39,654 nt of DNA. Origin: Caulobacter sp. AP07 (GTDB lineage Bacteria > Pseudomonadota > Alphaproteobacteria > Caulobacterales > Caulobacteraceae). The translations under genes and the position numbers were made by a program. The notes below the pieces were generated by a model. It did no database searches, had not been told where the DNA came from, and saw nothing but the letters and a program-made list of their open reading frames with translations. Position 1 is the first letter of the stretch. Each line of letters opens with the position of its first letter. The stretch spans positions 1 to 39,654 of the forward strand of contig NZ_AKKF01000175.1 in NCBI RefSeq assembly GCF_000281955.1, in the 5' to 3' direction. Shown piece by piece: positions 17,376-25,330 of the stretch.

Positions 17376-19642
17376 CAGCAGGTCTCCGCCACGATCGGCA
17401 CGGGCAGGCGCGCCGGGCCGGTGGAGGTCGCCGCGCCGGTGTCGCCGCGCAGCGACTCCAGCGAGATCGGATCGCCGGCCGTCACCGACAGGCCGAGGAT
17501 CTCGGGCAGGTCGAGGCCGCTGATCTCGACGCCGGCGGTCGCCCCGCGCGTCCCTTCGGCCAGCAGCACGTCGGCGACCGAGACCACGCCGGGCGTGCGC
17601 GCCGCCTCGGCCAGGATCGCCCGGGCGCTGATCGCCTGGCCCAGCGGCCAGCCACGCAGGGCGGGGTCCGGCGCCGGGCCGAACAGCTGGCCCTGCAGGT
17701 CGGCGACGCCAGCGCCCGTCGGCGGCAGGGGGCTGAGATAGGCCCGGATTCGCTTGCGGACAGCCTCGACCGTCTGGGCGACCGACGCGCCGCCGGCCAC
17801 CTCGACGCCGATCGAGATCCACAGGCCGCGATAGTTGGCTCCGCGCAGCACCAGTTCGGTGGTCACCAGCCGGCGCGGATCGAGATAGCGGCACAGGGCG
17901 TCGAGGAAGGGCCGGTCGGCGCGTGGCGCGGCCGGGTGGTCGGGATCGGCGGAGGGAATGGCCATCAGGGTGACGACGCCGGGCGCGCTGCCGGGGCCGG
18001 CCTGTCCGAGGTCGGGATGCCAGGCGGGCAGCACCTCGATCCGGCCGATCGCCGCGCCGGGCGTGCGCCAGGCGATCGACACGAAGTCGTCGGCGGTGAC
18101 CAGGCGGTCGCGATGCTGCAGGTAGCGCCGGATCTGCTTCTCACCGCTGGCGGTGCCCTCGGCGTCGGCCCCGCCCCAGGTGGAGATGGGATTGGTCGCC
18201 GAGAATCCGGCCGGCAACAGCGGTCCGCCCTTGATCGACCCGGCCGCCACATTGCCCTCGGCGCCCAGGCTGAAGCCGTAGCTGGCATAGAGCCGCGCGC
18301 CCGGCGCCGGGCGGCGCCCGGTCAGACCGTCACCGAAGGTGACTCGGCCGGCCTCGGCGTCGACCGCGAAGACATCGACGGGGCCGGCGACGCCGTCGAC
18401 GCCAGCCGCCGCCACCTCGGGCCCGGCGGCCAGCAGGTCGTCGATCACCCGCCAGCGCCGCTCGACCCCGTCCTCGATGCTGCTGACCTCGACCGTGCCC
18501 TTCAGCACCGGGGCGTGCGACAGCTGGCGGACCTGGTCGATGGTCCCGTCGCCCTCGGCCAGCCGCTCGGCGACGATGGTCTCGTACTGATGGATCGGCG
18601 TGGCGTTGACGCCGATCCAGCGTAGCCGGACCAGGGCCGCGCCGGTGGCCCGCACTCGCAGCCAGGTGATCAGCCGATCGGCCAGGGCGCCGTCCTCGAT
18701 GGCTGGCGGCAGGTCGCCGACCCCGCTTTCCAGGGGGTCGAGATCGCGCCAGCTGACGATGGCCCCGGCGTCGGGCAGCTGGATCTGGATCACGCCGGGC
18801 TGGGTCAGGGGATCGAAGTCGGCGCGGGTCTCCAGCCGGCGGTAGGTGGGGGCGGGACGACCGTCGGCGTCGAAGGCCAGGGCCGAATTGACCTGCGGAA
18901 GCTCGAACGACAGCAGGTCGGCCGGCGCGATGGCCGCGCCGCCGGGCTTCAGCGTCCGGGTCTCGACGTCGGTGGCGGGCGCCAGGCCCAGCGACAGGGT
19001 GCGGCCGGCCAGGGCCTTGCGCACCGGCAGCCAGGGATCGTCGCCCTCCACCCTGTCGCTCTTGCGGCCCAGGATCGCGATCCACAGCGAGCGGTCGGTG
19101 GTCAGCGACAGGTCGGCCGGACCGGCGGCGGGGTCGAAGGCGACGGTCTCGTAGAGCGCCAAGTCCTCGGGCAAGGCCCCGCCGTACGAGGCGTAGAGCA
19201 GCTTGTAGTAGTCGAGCAGCTCCGGCGTCGGCTCGCTGACCGCGCGCTTGAGCAGGACACGGGTCTCGATCGGCAGCACGTCCAGGCCCTGGCCGGTTCG
19301 GAACGGGACCTCGCCGGCCCGCAGCTCCATGTCCTTCGACAGCGCCTGGACGTCCAGCGCCGCCCGGTCATTGGCGATCGTCGCCAGTCCCCTGGCCGCC
19401 ACGGCCGGAGACAGGGGCACGCCCAGCAGGCTCAGGAACTTGGCCCGGTTGCGCTCGGGAATCTGGTTGGCGCGATAGAGCAGGCTCTCGGTCAGGAAGG
19501 CGAACAGCTGGACCAGGGTGACGCCGGGGTCGCTGGCGTTGAAATTGGTCCATTCGGGCGTGTGGACCGGCGCGCGCGCCAGCAGTTCGTCGACCAGTTG
19601 CTGGTAGCGGCGGCTGTCGAGCGGCGGAGCGGGAAGGGGCAT
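17375..19642 (-). CDS. Putative baseplate assembly protein, baseplate J-like (Afp11-like)
   Basis: The protein is 755 aa, starting MPLPAPPLDSRRYQQLVDEL after a GGAAGAGGAA ribosome site. The N-terminal signature TPEWTNFNASDPGVTLVQLF (about 28-47), then ESLLYRANQIPERNRAKFLS, is typical of the large gp6/J-like baseplate wedge proteins in CIS. The C-terminal half holds the J-domain features VTFGDGLTGRRPAPGARLYA and the late LVTTELVLRGANYRGLWISI segment. It forms the baseplate wedge ring with the gpI-like protein whose start codon overlaps its stop. The gp25 gene lies just upstream. Length and motif order are normal for the family. Confidence 0.94.
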   Translation of the reverse strand: MPLPAPPLDSRRYQQLVDELLARAPVHTPEWTNFNASDPGVTLVQLFAFLTESLLYRANQIPERNRAKFLSLLGVPLSPAVAARGLATIANDRAALDVQALSKDMELRAGEVPFRTGQGLDVLPIETRVLLKRAVSEPTPELLDYYKLLYASYGGALPEDLALYETVAFDPAAGPADLSLTTDRSLWIAILGRKSDRVEGDDPWLPVRKALAGRTLSLGLAPATDVETRTLKPGGAAIAPADLLSFELPQVNSALAFDADGRPAPTYRRLETRADFDPLTQPGVIQIQLPDAGAIVSWRDLDPLESGVGDLPPAIEDGALADRLITWLRVRATGAALVRLRWIGVNATPIHQYETIVAERLAEGDGTIDQVRQLSHAPVLKGTVEVSSIEDGVERRWRVIDDLLAAGPEVAAAGVDGVAGPVDVFAVDAEAGRVTFGDGLTGRRPAPGARLYASYGFSLGAEGNVAAGSIKGGPLLPAGFSATNPISTWGGADAEGTASGEKQIRRYLQHRDRLVTADDFVSIAWRTPGAAIGRIEVLPAWHPDLGQAGPGSAPGVVTLMAIPSADPDHPAAPRADRPFLDALCRYLDPRRLVTTELVLRGANYRGLWISIGVEVAGGASVAQTVEAVRKRIRAYLSPLPPTGAGVADLQGQLFGPAPDPALRGWPLGQAISARAILAEAARTPGVVSVADVLLAEGTRGATAGVEISGLDLPEILGLSVTAGDPISLESLRGDTGAATSTGPARLPVPIVAETC

Positions 19643-19657
19643 GGCGGGTTCCTCTTC

Positions 19658-20053
19658 CTAGGCCTGGCCGAGCGGGACGGTGACGCTGATTCGGGCCCGC
19701 GCGCCGGTGGCCACCAGGCGGTAGTCGACGGCGGCCAGGGCGGCGTCGGCCTGGCGCGGGTCGGGCGTGACCTCGACGCCCTCCAGCTTGATGCGCGGCT
19801 CCCACCGGGCCAGGGCCGCGCCGATCGCGCCCTCGATGCGGACGTGGGTGGCGGCGTTGTTGGGCTCGAACAGGAACCGGCCCAGTCCCGCCCCGAACGG
19901 CGCCAGGGCGACGCGTTCGCCGGGTTCGGTGCGCAGGATCACCGCGATCGACTCGCGGATGTTCTGCTCGCCCTCCGACCAGGCCATGCGGCCGTCGATC
20001 CCGACGCGGGGCGGGAAGGAGAGGCTTTTGCCGAAGGGGTTGGGCGCGCTCAT
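19658..20053 (-). CDS. GPW/gp25 family baseplate protein (Afp9-like)
   Basis: The protein is 131 aa. The ATG at 20053 (MSAPNPFGKSLSFPPRVG) overlaps the previous stop as ATGA and sits at the expected place for the family. The signature NIRESIAVILRTEPGERVAL, followed by PFGAGLGRFLFEPN, is the classic gp25/GPW pattern with an E-P-G-E-R turn. This lysozyme-like but non-catalytic protein forms part of the inner baseplate wedge and nucleates the sheath. It is followed after 15 bases by the J-like gene. The length is normal for the family. Confidence 0.95.
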   Translation of the reverse strand: MSAPNPFGKSLSFPPRVGIDGRMAWSEGEQNIRESIAVILRTEPGERVALAPFGAGLGRFLFEPNNAATHVRIEGAIGAALARWEPRIKLEGVEVTPDPRQADAALAAVDYRLVATGARARISVTVPLGQA

Positions 20054-22077
20054 TTCTTCCCCTTCAGGCCGGGGATCGGGAAGCACATCACGAACCAGGG
20101 CATCCAGCGGAAGATGAAGTCGAGCAGGCTGACGATGATCATCAGCAGGATCAGGGCGCAGATCGTGATGATCGGGATCGACAGCGAGCAGATCATGCCG
20201 ATGTTGAGCCCGCCGCCCTTGCAGGGACCGCCTTCACCCACCTCCAGCGCCTTGTGCAGCGGCCACGGCAGCACCGAGCGCACCAGGTCGACCAGGCCCA
20301 TGCCCTTGGCGCGCTGGATCTGGCCGCACAGCATGTCGGAGATCACGAAGGCCGTGCCGCGCCCGTGCTTGCGCAGGCCCGCAGCGCTGGTGTCGAGCGG
20401 CAGCGAGATGCGGATCGGCCGCACCGGCGCGTCGGGGTCGAAGAAACTGGCCAGCTGGAACCGCTCGGTCGGGGCCGAGACGGTCGGCGGGTGCAGCGGC
20501 CCGCAGTCGCGGTTCATGTGCACGAAGCGGATCACGAACCAGCCCGGGTCGTCGCCGGTCTGGAGGATGACGTCGCGCAGCTTCAGGGCGAAGGGCAGGG
20601 GCTGGGCGTCGCTTTCGTCGCGCGCGACCAGGGCGCGAACCACCAGGGCGGTCACGCGGTCGAGGGACTCGGCGACATCGACCGGGTTGGCGATCGCCGG
20701 CTGGCTGTCCAGTTCGGTCGCGCCCGGAACGCCCAGGCCGGACACCGCCTTGTAGGCCCCGTCGGCGGCCAGGTTGTGGTTCAATCCGGCCAGGGGGAAA
20801 TGCTTGGCGGGCCAGACCGGTTGACCCTTGGTGTCGACGGAATACAGCGTCTCGGCCGCTTCCAGACCGTCCCGCGTGGCGGTCTGGGCGACCATCTTGA
20901 GGGCTTCGCGCAACGACCCCGCCATCGGCTTGATCTCGGAACCGGCGTTGAGCATCCCCTGGGTCATGAGGGGGCTGACGGTCGTGGTGTTCAGCCAGTT
21001 GAACACCGCCAGCGGCTTGGGAAGCAGCCCGGCCGGGGATCCGCTGCCCACCGCCGCCCAGACCTCGGGCAGGTGCGCGGCCAGCCAGTCGGCGAAGTCG
21101 AGCAGGATCAGCCACGACTGGGTCTGCCAGCCGAGGTTCAGGACCAGGGCGCGGGGACGCTTGGTGTCGGCGGTCTCGGTGCTGTCGGGATGCTGTTCGG
21201 CCAGCCGGGTCTGGGCCAGCAGGGCGGCGCGCACCAGGCCCTTCCAGGGCTCGGCCACCTCCATCTTGAACTGGGTCATCCGGGCGGTGATCGACGGCGC
21301 GGGGGCGACCGGCGGCGTGGGGTTCAGGGTCGCGAGCTGGCCCTCGGCCAGCGGCTGGGGCGTGCGGTTGACCCCGGCCGAGAGGTAGTCCTCGCGGCGA
21401 CCGACGGGGACGAGGCCGCTCCACAGCGTGCGGCGACGCAGGGCCTCGTCCTGGTGGGCCATCGGGAACAGCGGCAGCAGCTCCTCGCCGGGCGCCAGGC
21501 TGGCGGCGCCGGTCCCGCTCGACACCCGCCGCCAGGTCGCGGTCTCGCCGCCCTTCAGATAGGCGAACTCGCGCAGGGCGGTGTCGCCGGTCTCGCCCGC
21601 CACGCCCGGCAGCAGGCGGCGGATCACGAAGCCCACGGTCTCGGCCCCGCCGGCGATCGTCCGCTCCGGCAGGCCGGGGATGGCGCAGACCAGGCTGGCG
21701 CCGACCAGGTAGAAGCGCTGATGGGCCGGCTGGTAGAGCTTCAGGGGCGCGGGCGGGCGCGGCGCGATCGCCGGGGCGCGGACCTTGAGGGCGCGCTTGC
21801 GGCGCGCGTCGGCGATCAAGCCGGGCAGCGGCACGCGCTGGACCAGGTCGGCCTCGCCGGTCTCGCCGGGCGGACTGCGCCAGGTCTCCGGCCGCGCCAG
21901 CCGTTCGCCGATCCGGGCCGGGTCGTTGGCCAGGGTGGCCAGCATCTGGTCCATGAAGTCGTCGCCGGCGAAGCGCAGGATGGCCGGCGCGCCGGCGCCC
22001 GCGAGGCCGCTCCACAGCGGCCGGGGCGCCTGCCAGGCGACGGGATGGCCCGTCTTCGAGGGGAGGGGAGCGTTCAC
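20050..22077 (-). CDS. CIS protein with C-terminal hydrophobic segment, at the PAAR position
   Basis: The protein is 675 aa from a GTG at 22077 that overlaps the spike gene's TGA as GTGA. The upstream frame is a shadow of the spike gene. Residues 1-600 are soluble-looking with no family I can name; they include FYLVGASLVCAIPGLPERTI, DYLSAGVNRTPQPLAEGQLA and a WFVIRFVHMNRDCGPLHPP stretch. After a Gly/Cys patch (GGPCKGGG, about 616-623) comes one long hydrophobic run at about 626-656 (IGMICSLSIPIITICALILL onward), then a Trp/Pro-rich end and GLKGKK. The gene lies between the spike and gp25, where Afp-type loci have the PAAR tip, but no PAAR-like GDPttH motif is seen. A membrane-docking baseplate component is the attractive reading; a hydrophobic lid or spike chaperone is also possible. 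Confidence 0.82.
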   Translation of the reverse strand: MNAPLPSKTGHPVAWQAPRPLWSGLAGAGAPAILRFAGDDFMDQMLATLANDPARIGERLARPETWRSPPGETGEADLVQRVPLPGLIADARRKRALKVRAPAIAPRPPAPLKLYQPAHQRFYLVGASLVCAIPGLPERTIAGGAETVGFVIRRLLPGVAGETGDTALREFAYLKGGETATWRRVSSGTGAASLAPGEELLPLFPMAHQDEALRRRTLWSGLVPVGRREDYLSAGVNRTPQPLAEGQLATLNPTPPVAPAPSITARMTQFKMEVAEPWKGLVRAALLAQTRLAEQHPDSTETADTKRPRALVLNLGWQTQSWLILLDFADWLAAHLPEVWAAVGSGSPAGLLPKPLAVFNWLNTTTVSPLMTQGMLNAGSEIKPMAGSLREALKMVAQTATRDGLEAAETLYSVDTKGQPVWPAKHFPLAGLNHNLAADGAYKAVSGLGVPGATELDSQPAIANPVDVAESLDRVTALVVRALVARDESDAQPLPFALKLRDVILQTGDDPGWFVIRFVHMNRDCGPLHPPTVSAPTERFQLASFFDPDAPVRPIRISLPLDTSAAGLRKHGRGTAFVISDMLCGQIQRAKGMGLVDLVRSVLPWPLHKALEVGEGGPCKGGGLNIGMICSLSIPIITICALILLMIIVSLLDFIFRWMPWFVMCFPIPGLKGKK

Positions 22078-22793
22078 CAGATATTCCCCGCGCCTGGAGT
22101 GTACGACGCCGAGACCACGCTGTTGGAGATCAGCGTGTCGCACTGGATCACCCCGGAGAACCGCGACATGCCGGCGTCGACCGTGACCATGCCGGCGCTG
22201 ACCGCCACCTGGCTGGCGTTGACCGTGACCTTGGCCGAGGCGGTGATCGTCACGCCCGCGGCCTCCAGCTTGATGGAGTTGCCGTTGCTGTCGACGATCT
22301 CGACCGCGCCGGGGCCGTCCTTCAGGGTCACCGACTGGCCGCCGGGGGTTTCGAGGATCAGCTTCTCCTGGCCGTCCTGATCGTCGAAGGTGATCTTCAC
22401 GCCGTTGCGCGACCGGATGACCTTCTTGTTGTTGCCGCTGGCCATCGACTCCGGCGGCGCGTCCTTGCCGTTCCACAGTCCGCCCAGGACGTAGGGCCGG
22501 CGCGGGTCGCCGTGCTCGAAGGCGACCAGGACCTCGTCATCGACGTCGGGGATGAACCAGCTGCCGCGATCCTTGCCGGCGAACAGGGTCGCCATCCGGG
22601 CCCAGGCCTCGTAGCGGCCGCCGTCGGGGTCCGGCGCCCAGGGCAGGGCGACCTTCACGCGGCCTTGGTTGTCCGGGTCCTGGATGTCCAGCACCTGGGC
22701 GGGGGCGACACCGTACCAGCGACCGCCCCAGCCTTCCGGCTGGCGCTCGCCCCACTGGCGCTCCTGGCGGTCGAGGTCGAACAGCGCCCTCAT
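22074..22793 (-). CDS. gp5/VgrG-like spike protein (OB-fold plus beta-helix)
   Basis: The protein is 239 aa from the ATG at 22793 (MRALFDLDRQERQWGERQ), which overlaps the previous stop as ATGA. The OB-fold (about 25-105) has QDPDNQGRVKVALPWAPD, then GSWFIPDVDDEVLVAFEHGD and RRPYVLGGLWNGKDAPP, which is diagnostic for gp5/VgrG/Afp8 central domains. After KKVIRSRNGVKITFDDQDG comes a Val/Thr/Ala-rich beta-helix needle (about 150-239). In Afp8 and T6SS VgrG these domains follow a gp27-like region in one polypeptide; here they are separate genes. It forms the trimeric tip inside the baseplate. The needle is short and has no PAAR extension. Confidence 0.93.
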   Translation of the reverse strand: MRALFDLDRQERQWGERQPEGWGGRWYGVAPAQVLDIQDPDNQGRVKVALPWAPDPDGGRYEAWARMATLFAGKDRGSWFIPDVDDEVLVAFEHGDPRRPYVLGGLWNGKDAPPESMASGNNKKVIRSRNGVKITFDDQDGQEKLILETPGGQSVTLKDGPGAVEIVDSNGNSIKLEAAGVTITASAKVTVNASQVAVSAGMVTVDAGMSRFSGVIQCDTLISNSVVSASYTPGAGNIW

Positions 22794-23857
22794 GGCCGGC
22801 CGATCCCGGGCCGGTCGCAGCGGAATTCCGTGCGCAGGCCCTTGGCGTTGTCGAAGCGGTGGGTGACGGCGGTGGCGCGGTAGTCGCCGTCGAACAGCGG
22901 GCCCAGGCCCGAGAGCTTCAGCTTGCTCCCGACCTTCACGCCCTTGCCGCTCTCGGCGACCCCGTGGCCGGTGACGAAGCGGCGGGCCATGTGACGGAAA
23001 CTGGCCTCGGCCAGGACGCGGGCCTCGCCGCCGTCGCGCGGCAGGCCGTGGGCCAGGGTGTCGACCCGGGGCCCGAACGCCTGCTGCAGGATCGTCGCGC
23101 CGCCGACGTCCTGGCCGAGTTCGGCGCTGATCGCGGCGGCCTCGGCGCGGTAGCTGGCCACGGCCCGCTCGGCGACGTCCCAGCCCGAGGCGACCAGGGC
23201 GGTGCGCTGATGGGTCAGGTCGACCGAGACATGGAACTCGCGCAGCGGTCCGGCCCAGGCCAGCTCGACGGCCTCGCCGCCGCGGGTCTTGGCCGCGTGC
23301 AGGGCGTCGCCCTCGACCCAGACCTCGGCGTCCTCGCGGCGGGCCAGGTCGTTGAGGAAGGCCAGGTCGCTCTGGTTCAGCTGGGCCTGGACCTTCGTGG
23401 CGGCGCCCGGGAGGTCGACCTGTGCCCGCAGGCCGTGATCGCCGGCTATGCTCCGCACCAGGTCGGCCAGCGACTTGTCGGTGAAGCACCGGGTGCGGCG
23501 GACCATCCGCAGGTCTTGCAGGCGGTCCTCGGCCAGGATCCCGATCTTGGGCGGACCGCCGTCGGGATAGTCGGCGGCGATGGCCGAGATCTTGCCCTCG
23601 AACAGGGTCTCGTCGCCGACCTTGATGGCCAGGGCCTTGCCGAACTCGACCGTGCGGCGGTCGAAGTGCTGGAAACCGGGGTGATCGGCGCCGCCCCAGT
23701 TGCCCAGGGTCAGGCTGCAACGGGTCATGCCTTCGATGGCGTCGGCGATCTCCAGGCTCAGCAGCGCGGCCGTCAGCGTCGCCTGGCGCTCGCCGTCGAT
23801 CTCGATCGACGGACGGGCGGGGCGGGTCGGCAGGATGGCAAGGTTGGAGCTGGGCAT
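22790..23857 (-). CDS. gp27-like baseplate hub protein (N-terminal half of a split VgrG/Afp8)
   Basis: The protein is 355 aa. It shows the phage late-control-D/gp27 pattern: LLSLEIADAIEGMTRCSLTL near the N-terminus, FEGKISAIAADYPDGGPP, then LAEDRLQDLRMVRRTRCF with DKSLADLVRSIAGDHGL, the signature of the second hub barrel, then NQSDLAFLNDLARREDAEVW and SGLGPLFDGDYRATAVTHRF. It would form the trimeric hub joining tube and spike. It overlaps the gp5-like gene by ATGA, so the two halves should be made together. It is complete for the gp27 portion and there is no frameshift signature at the junction. Confidence 0.93.
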   Translation of the reverse strand: MPSSNLAILPTRPARPSIEIDGERQATLTAALLSLEIADAIEGMTRCSLTLGNWGGADHPGFQHFDRRTVEFGKALAIKVGDETLFEGKISAIAADYPDGGPPKIGILAEDRLQDLRMVRRTRCFTDKSLADLVRSIAGDHGLRAQVDLPGAATKVQAQLNQSDLAFLNDLARREDAEVWVEGDALHAAKTRGGEAVELAWAGPLREFHVSVDLTHQRTALVASGWDVAERAVASYRAEAAAISAELGQDVGGATILQQAFGPRVDTLAHGLPRDGGEARVLAEASFRHMARRFVTGHGVAESGKGVKVGSKLKLSGLGPLFDGDYRATAVTHRFDNAKGLRTEFRCDRPGIGRP

Positions 23858-23879
23858 GGAGGTCTTCGGTTCCGGCGGC

Positions 23880-24044
23880 TCAGTGGGCCCAGGCGCGGGC
23901 GGCGTCGCGGGCGAGGGTTTCGATCAGGTGGCGCAGGTCGGCCAGTTCGAGCTTGGCCTCGCCGCCGCCCTCGGCCGCGCCGCCGGCCTCGTCGCGCGGC
24001 GGAGCGTCCGCGACCGCTTCGAACTCGTTGATGACCACGGGCAT
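23880..24044 (-). CDS. DUF5908 family small CIS protein (Afp6-position)
   Basis: The protein is 54 aa, MPVVINEFEAVADAPPRD onward, with GAGGAG ahead of the ATG. The M-P-[IV]-x-I-x-E-[FL] start is the hallmark of DUF5908, tiny proteins coded just before the spike gene in many Afp-type loci. A Gly/Glu-rich linker is followed by a C-terminal amphipathic helix (LADLRHLIETLARDAARAWA). It sits between the LysM gene (14-base gap) and the gp27-like gene (22-base gap). The exact role is unknown; a chaperone or plug for the hub is likely. The longer frame in this register is a shadow of the LysM gene. Confidence 0.85.
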   Translation of the reverse strand: MPVVINEFEAVADAPPRDEAGGAAEGGGEAKLELADLRHLIETLARDAARAWAH

Positions 24045-24058
24045 GGCGGGGCTCCTCG

Positions 24059-24862
24059 TCAGTCGAACGCCAGCGTCGCGCCGACGCTGATGCGGGGGGA
24101 GGGAAGGGACGGGGCGGAGATCGCGGCGCCGAAGCCGGCGCCGGCCTTGACGTCCAGGTCGATCAGTTGGCCCGGCGACAGGCGCAGCGGGTCCTCGATG
24201 CCGTTGGCCGAGGCGATCGCCTGCCAACCTCCGCCCAGGCCGCCGCCCACGCTGGCGCTGAAGCCAAAGCCGCCCTTGCCGCCGGCCCCGGCCATCGACT
24301 GCAGGGAGTCGCCGGCCTTGGCGCTGTTCAGGGGCTTGTGGCCGGGCCGGGCGGGGACCTTGCCCTCGCCCTCGAACTTGGCCTCCAGGATCTTCTGCTG
24401 GCTGAGCGTCAGGGTCAGGTTGGCCCGCAACGGCTTGCCGGCGGGCGAGAAGTATTCCAGCGACTCCTCCAACCCCTCGACCATGCCGTCGAACAGGAAC
24501 GAGCCCCAGATGAAGCGCACGCCCGGCGGGGCCAGCTTGGTGGCGTCGCCCTCGGCCGGGACCGGGGTCATGAAGTAGATGACCTTCTGGGTCAGCCGGC
24601 GGACGTCGTCGACGGCGTCCTCGGTCATGGCGGTGACGTCGAACCACAGGGTCAGGGCCAGCTTGGTGGTGCCGGCTCCGACGAACTGCCGACCGGAATT
24701 GCCGGCCGCCTGGTCGCCGCCCTGGGGCTGGACGATCTGGTTGGCGAAGGTGACCTTCAGGGTTTCGGGATTGAACTGCACGGCCACGCGCTGGCCGCCG
24801 TCCTTCTCGCTCTGGAAGTCCTGCTTCAGCTCGATCAACTGCGCCTTGACCAGCTCGCCCAT
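24059..24862 (-). CDS. CIS tube-baseplate adaptor with LysM domain (Afp7-like)
   Basis: The protein is 267 aa. The N-terminal CIS_tube-type region (about 1-150) has ELVKAQLIELKQDF, VQFNPETLKVTFANQI, LTLWFDVTAMTEDAVDDVRR and PPGVRFIWGSFLFDGMVE, the standard pattern for Afp7-like proteins. A LysM domain follows at about 176-236, with AKAGDSLQSMAG and WQAIASANGIEDPLRLSPGQ. The LysM is split by a Gly-rich insertion (about 192-212), unusual for so small a domain. The protein joins the inner tube to the baseplate hub, as phage gpX/gp53-like LysM proteins do. It lies 3 bases after tube 2 and 14 before DUF5908. Confidence 0.95.
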   Translation of the reverse strand: MGELVKAQLIELKQDFQSEKDGGQRVAVQFNPETLKVTFANQIVQPQGGDQAAGNSGRQFVGAGTTKLALTLWFDVTAMTEDAVDDVRRLTQKVIYFMTPVPAEGDATKLAPPGVRFIWGSFLFDGMVEGLEESLEYFSPAGKPLRANLTLTLSQQKILEAKFEGEGKVPARPGHKPLNSAKAGDSLQSMAGAGGKGGFGFSASVGGGLGGGWQAIASANGIEDPLRLSPGQLIDLDVKAGAGFGAAISAPSLPSPRISVGATLAFD

Positions 24863-24865
24863 GGC

Positions 24866-25330
24866 TCAGCCCTTCCCCGGTATGAGGACGAGGGACTCGT
24901 AGGCGATGTGCAGTTCCTCGACGGCGACCGCGCCGTCCTTGGCCGACAGGGCCGGGGCCTTCATCTTGATCGGCACGCAGCGGGCCAGGCGGAAGCGGGC
25001 CCGCTCGGCCTGGCCGTCCTCGCCCAGCATCACCACCTCGGCGTCGGCCCGCAGGCCGGGATCGACGATGCTGTCGCTGAACCATTTCCAGAGGTCGAAA
25101 TTGGCGGTCATGCCGCGCTTGAGCACGAGGTTGGCGTAGGTGGCCGGACCGTTCAGCCGGATCTGGCGGTTGTTGGAGCCACCCTCGCGGATGGTCTTGA
25201 CCTCCATGCTCATGTCCAGGCCGTCGCAGTCGGAGAAGGCCGCCGCCACCAACGCGCCGCCATCCTGGCCGCGATTGATCTCGACCGAGAAGTTGAAGGT
25301 CGTGAAGGGGTACGCAGCGGCGGCGGCCAT
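24866..25330 (-). CDS. Tube protein 2 (gp19-like; Afp5-like)
   Basis: The protein is 154 aa from the ATG at 25330 (MAAAAAYPFTTFNFSVEI), which overlaps the sheath 2 stop as TGATG. The gp19 tail-tube pattern is clear: FNFSVEI, AFSDCDGLDMSMEV, NLVLKRGMTANFDLWKWFSD and VAVEELHIAYESLVL. It is about 30% like tube 1 by eye, so it is probably the special tube subunit at the hub (Afp5-type) rather than the bulk tube. The LysM adaptor follows directly. The earlier in-frame start at 25666 falls inside sheath 2 and is rejected. Confidence 0.95.
   Translation of the reverse strand: MAAAAAYPFTTFNFSVEINRGQDGGALVAAAFSDCDGLDMSMEVKTIREGGSNNRQIRLNGPATYANLVLKRGMTANFDLWKWFSDSIVDPGLRADAEVVMLGEDGQAERARFRLARCVPIKMKAPALSAKDGAVAVEELHIAYESLVLIPGKG

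Noticed and set aside
15225..17741. Plus-strand frame of 838 codons opposite the tail protein I gene
   Set aside because: Same antisense shadow pattern; the minus strand has clear gpI and J-like domains.
20254..22380. Plus-strand frame of 708 codons opposite the 675-aa CIS gene
   Set aside because: Crosses the boundary of two coupled minus-strand genes and shows only Gly/Gln/Arg-rich sequence.
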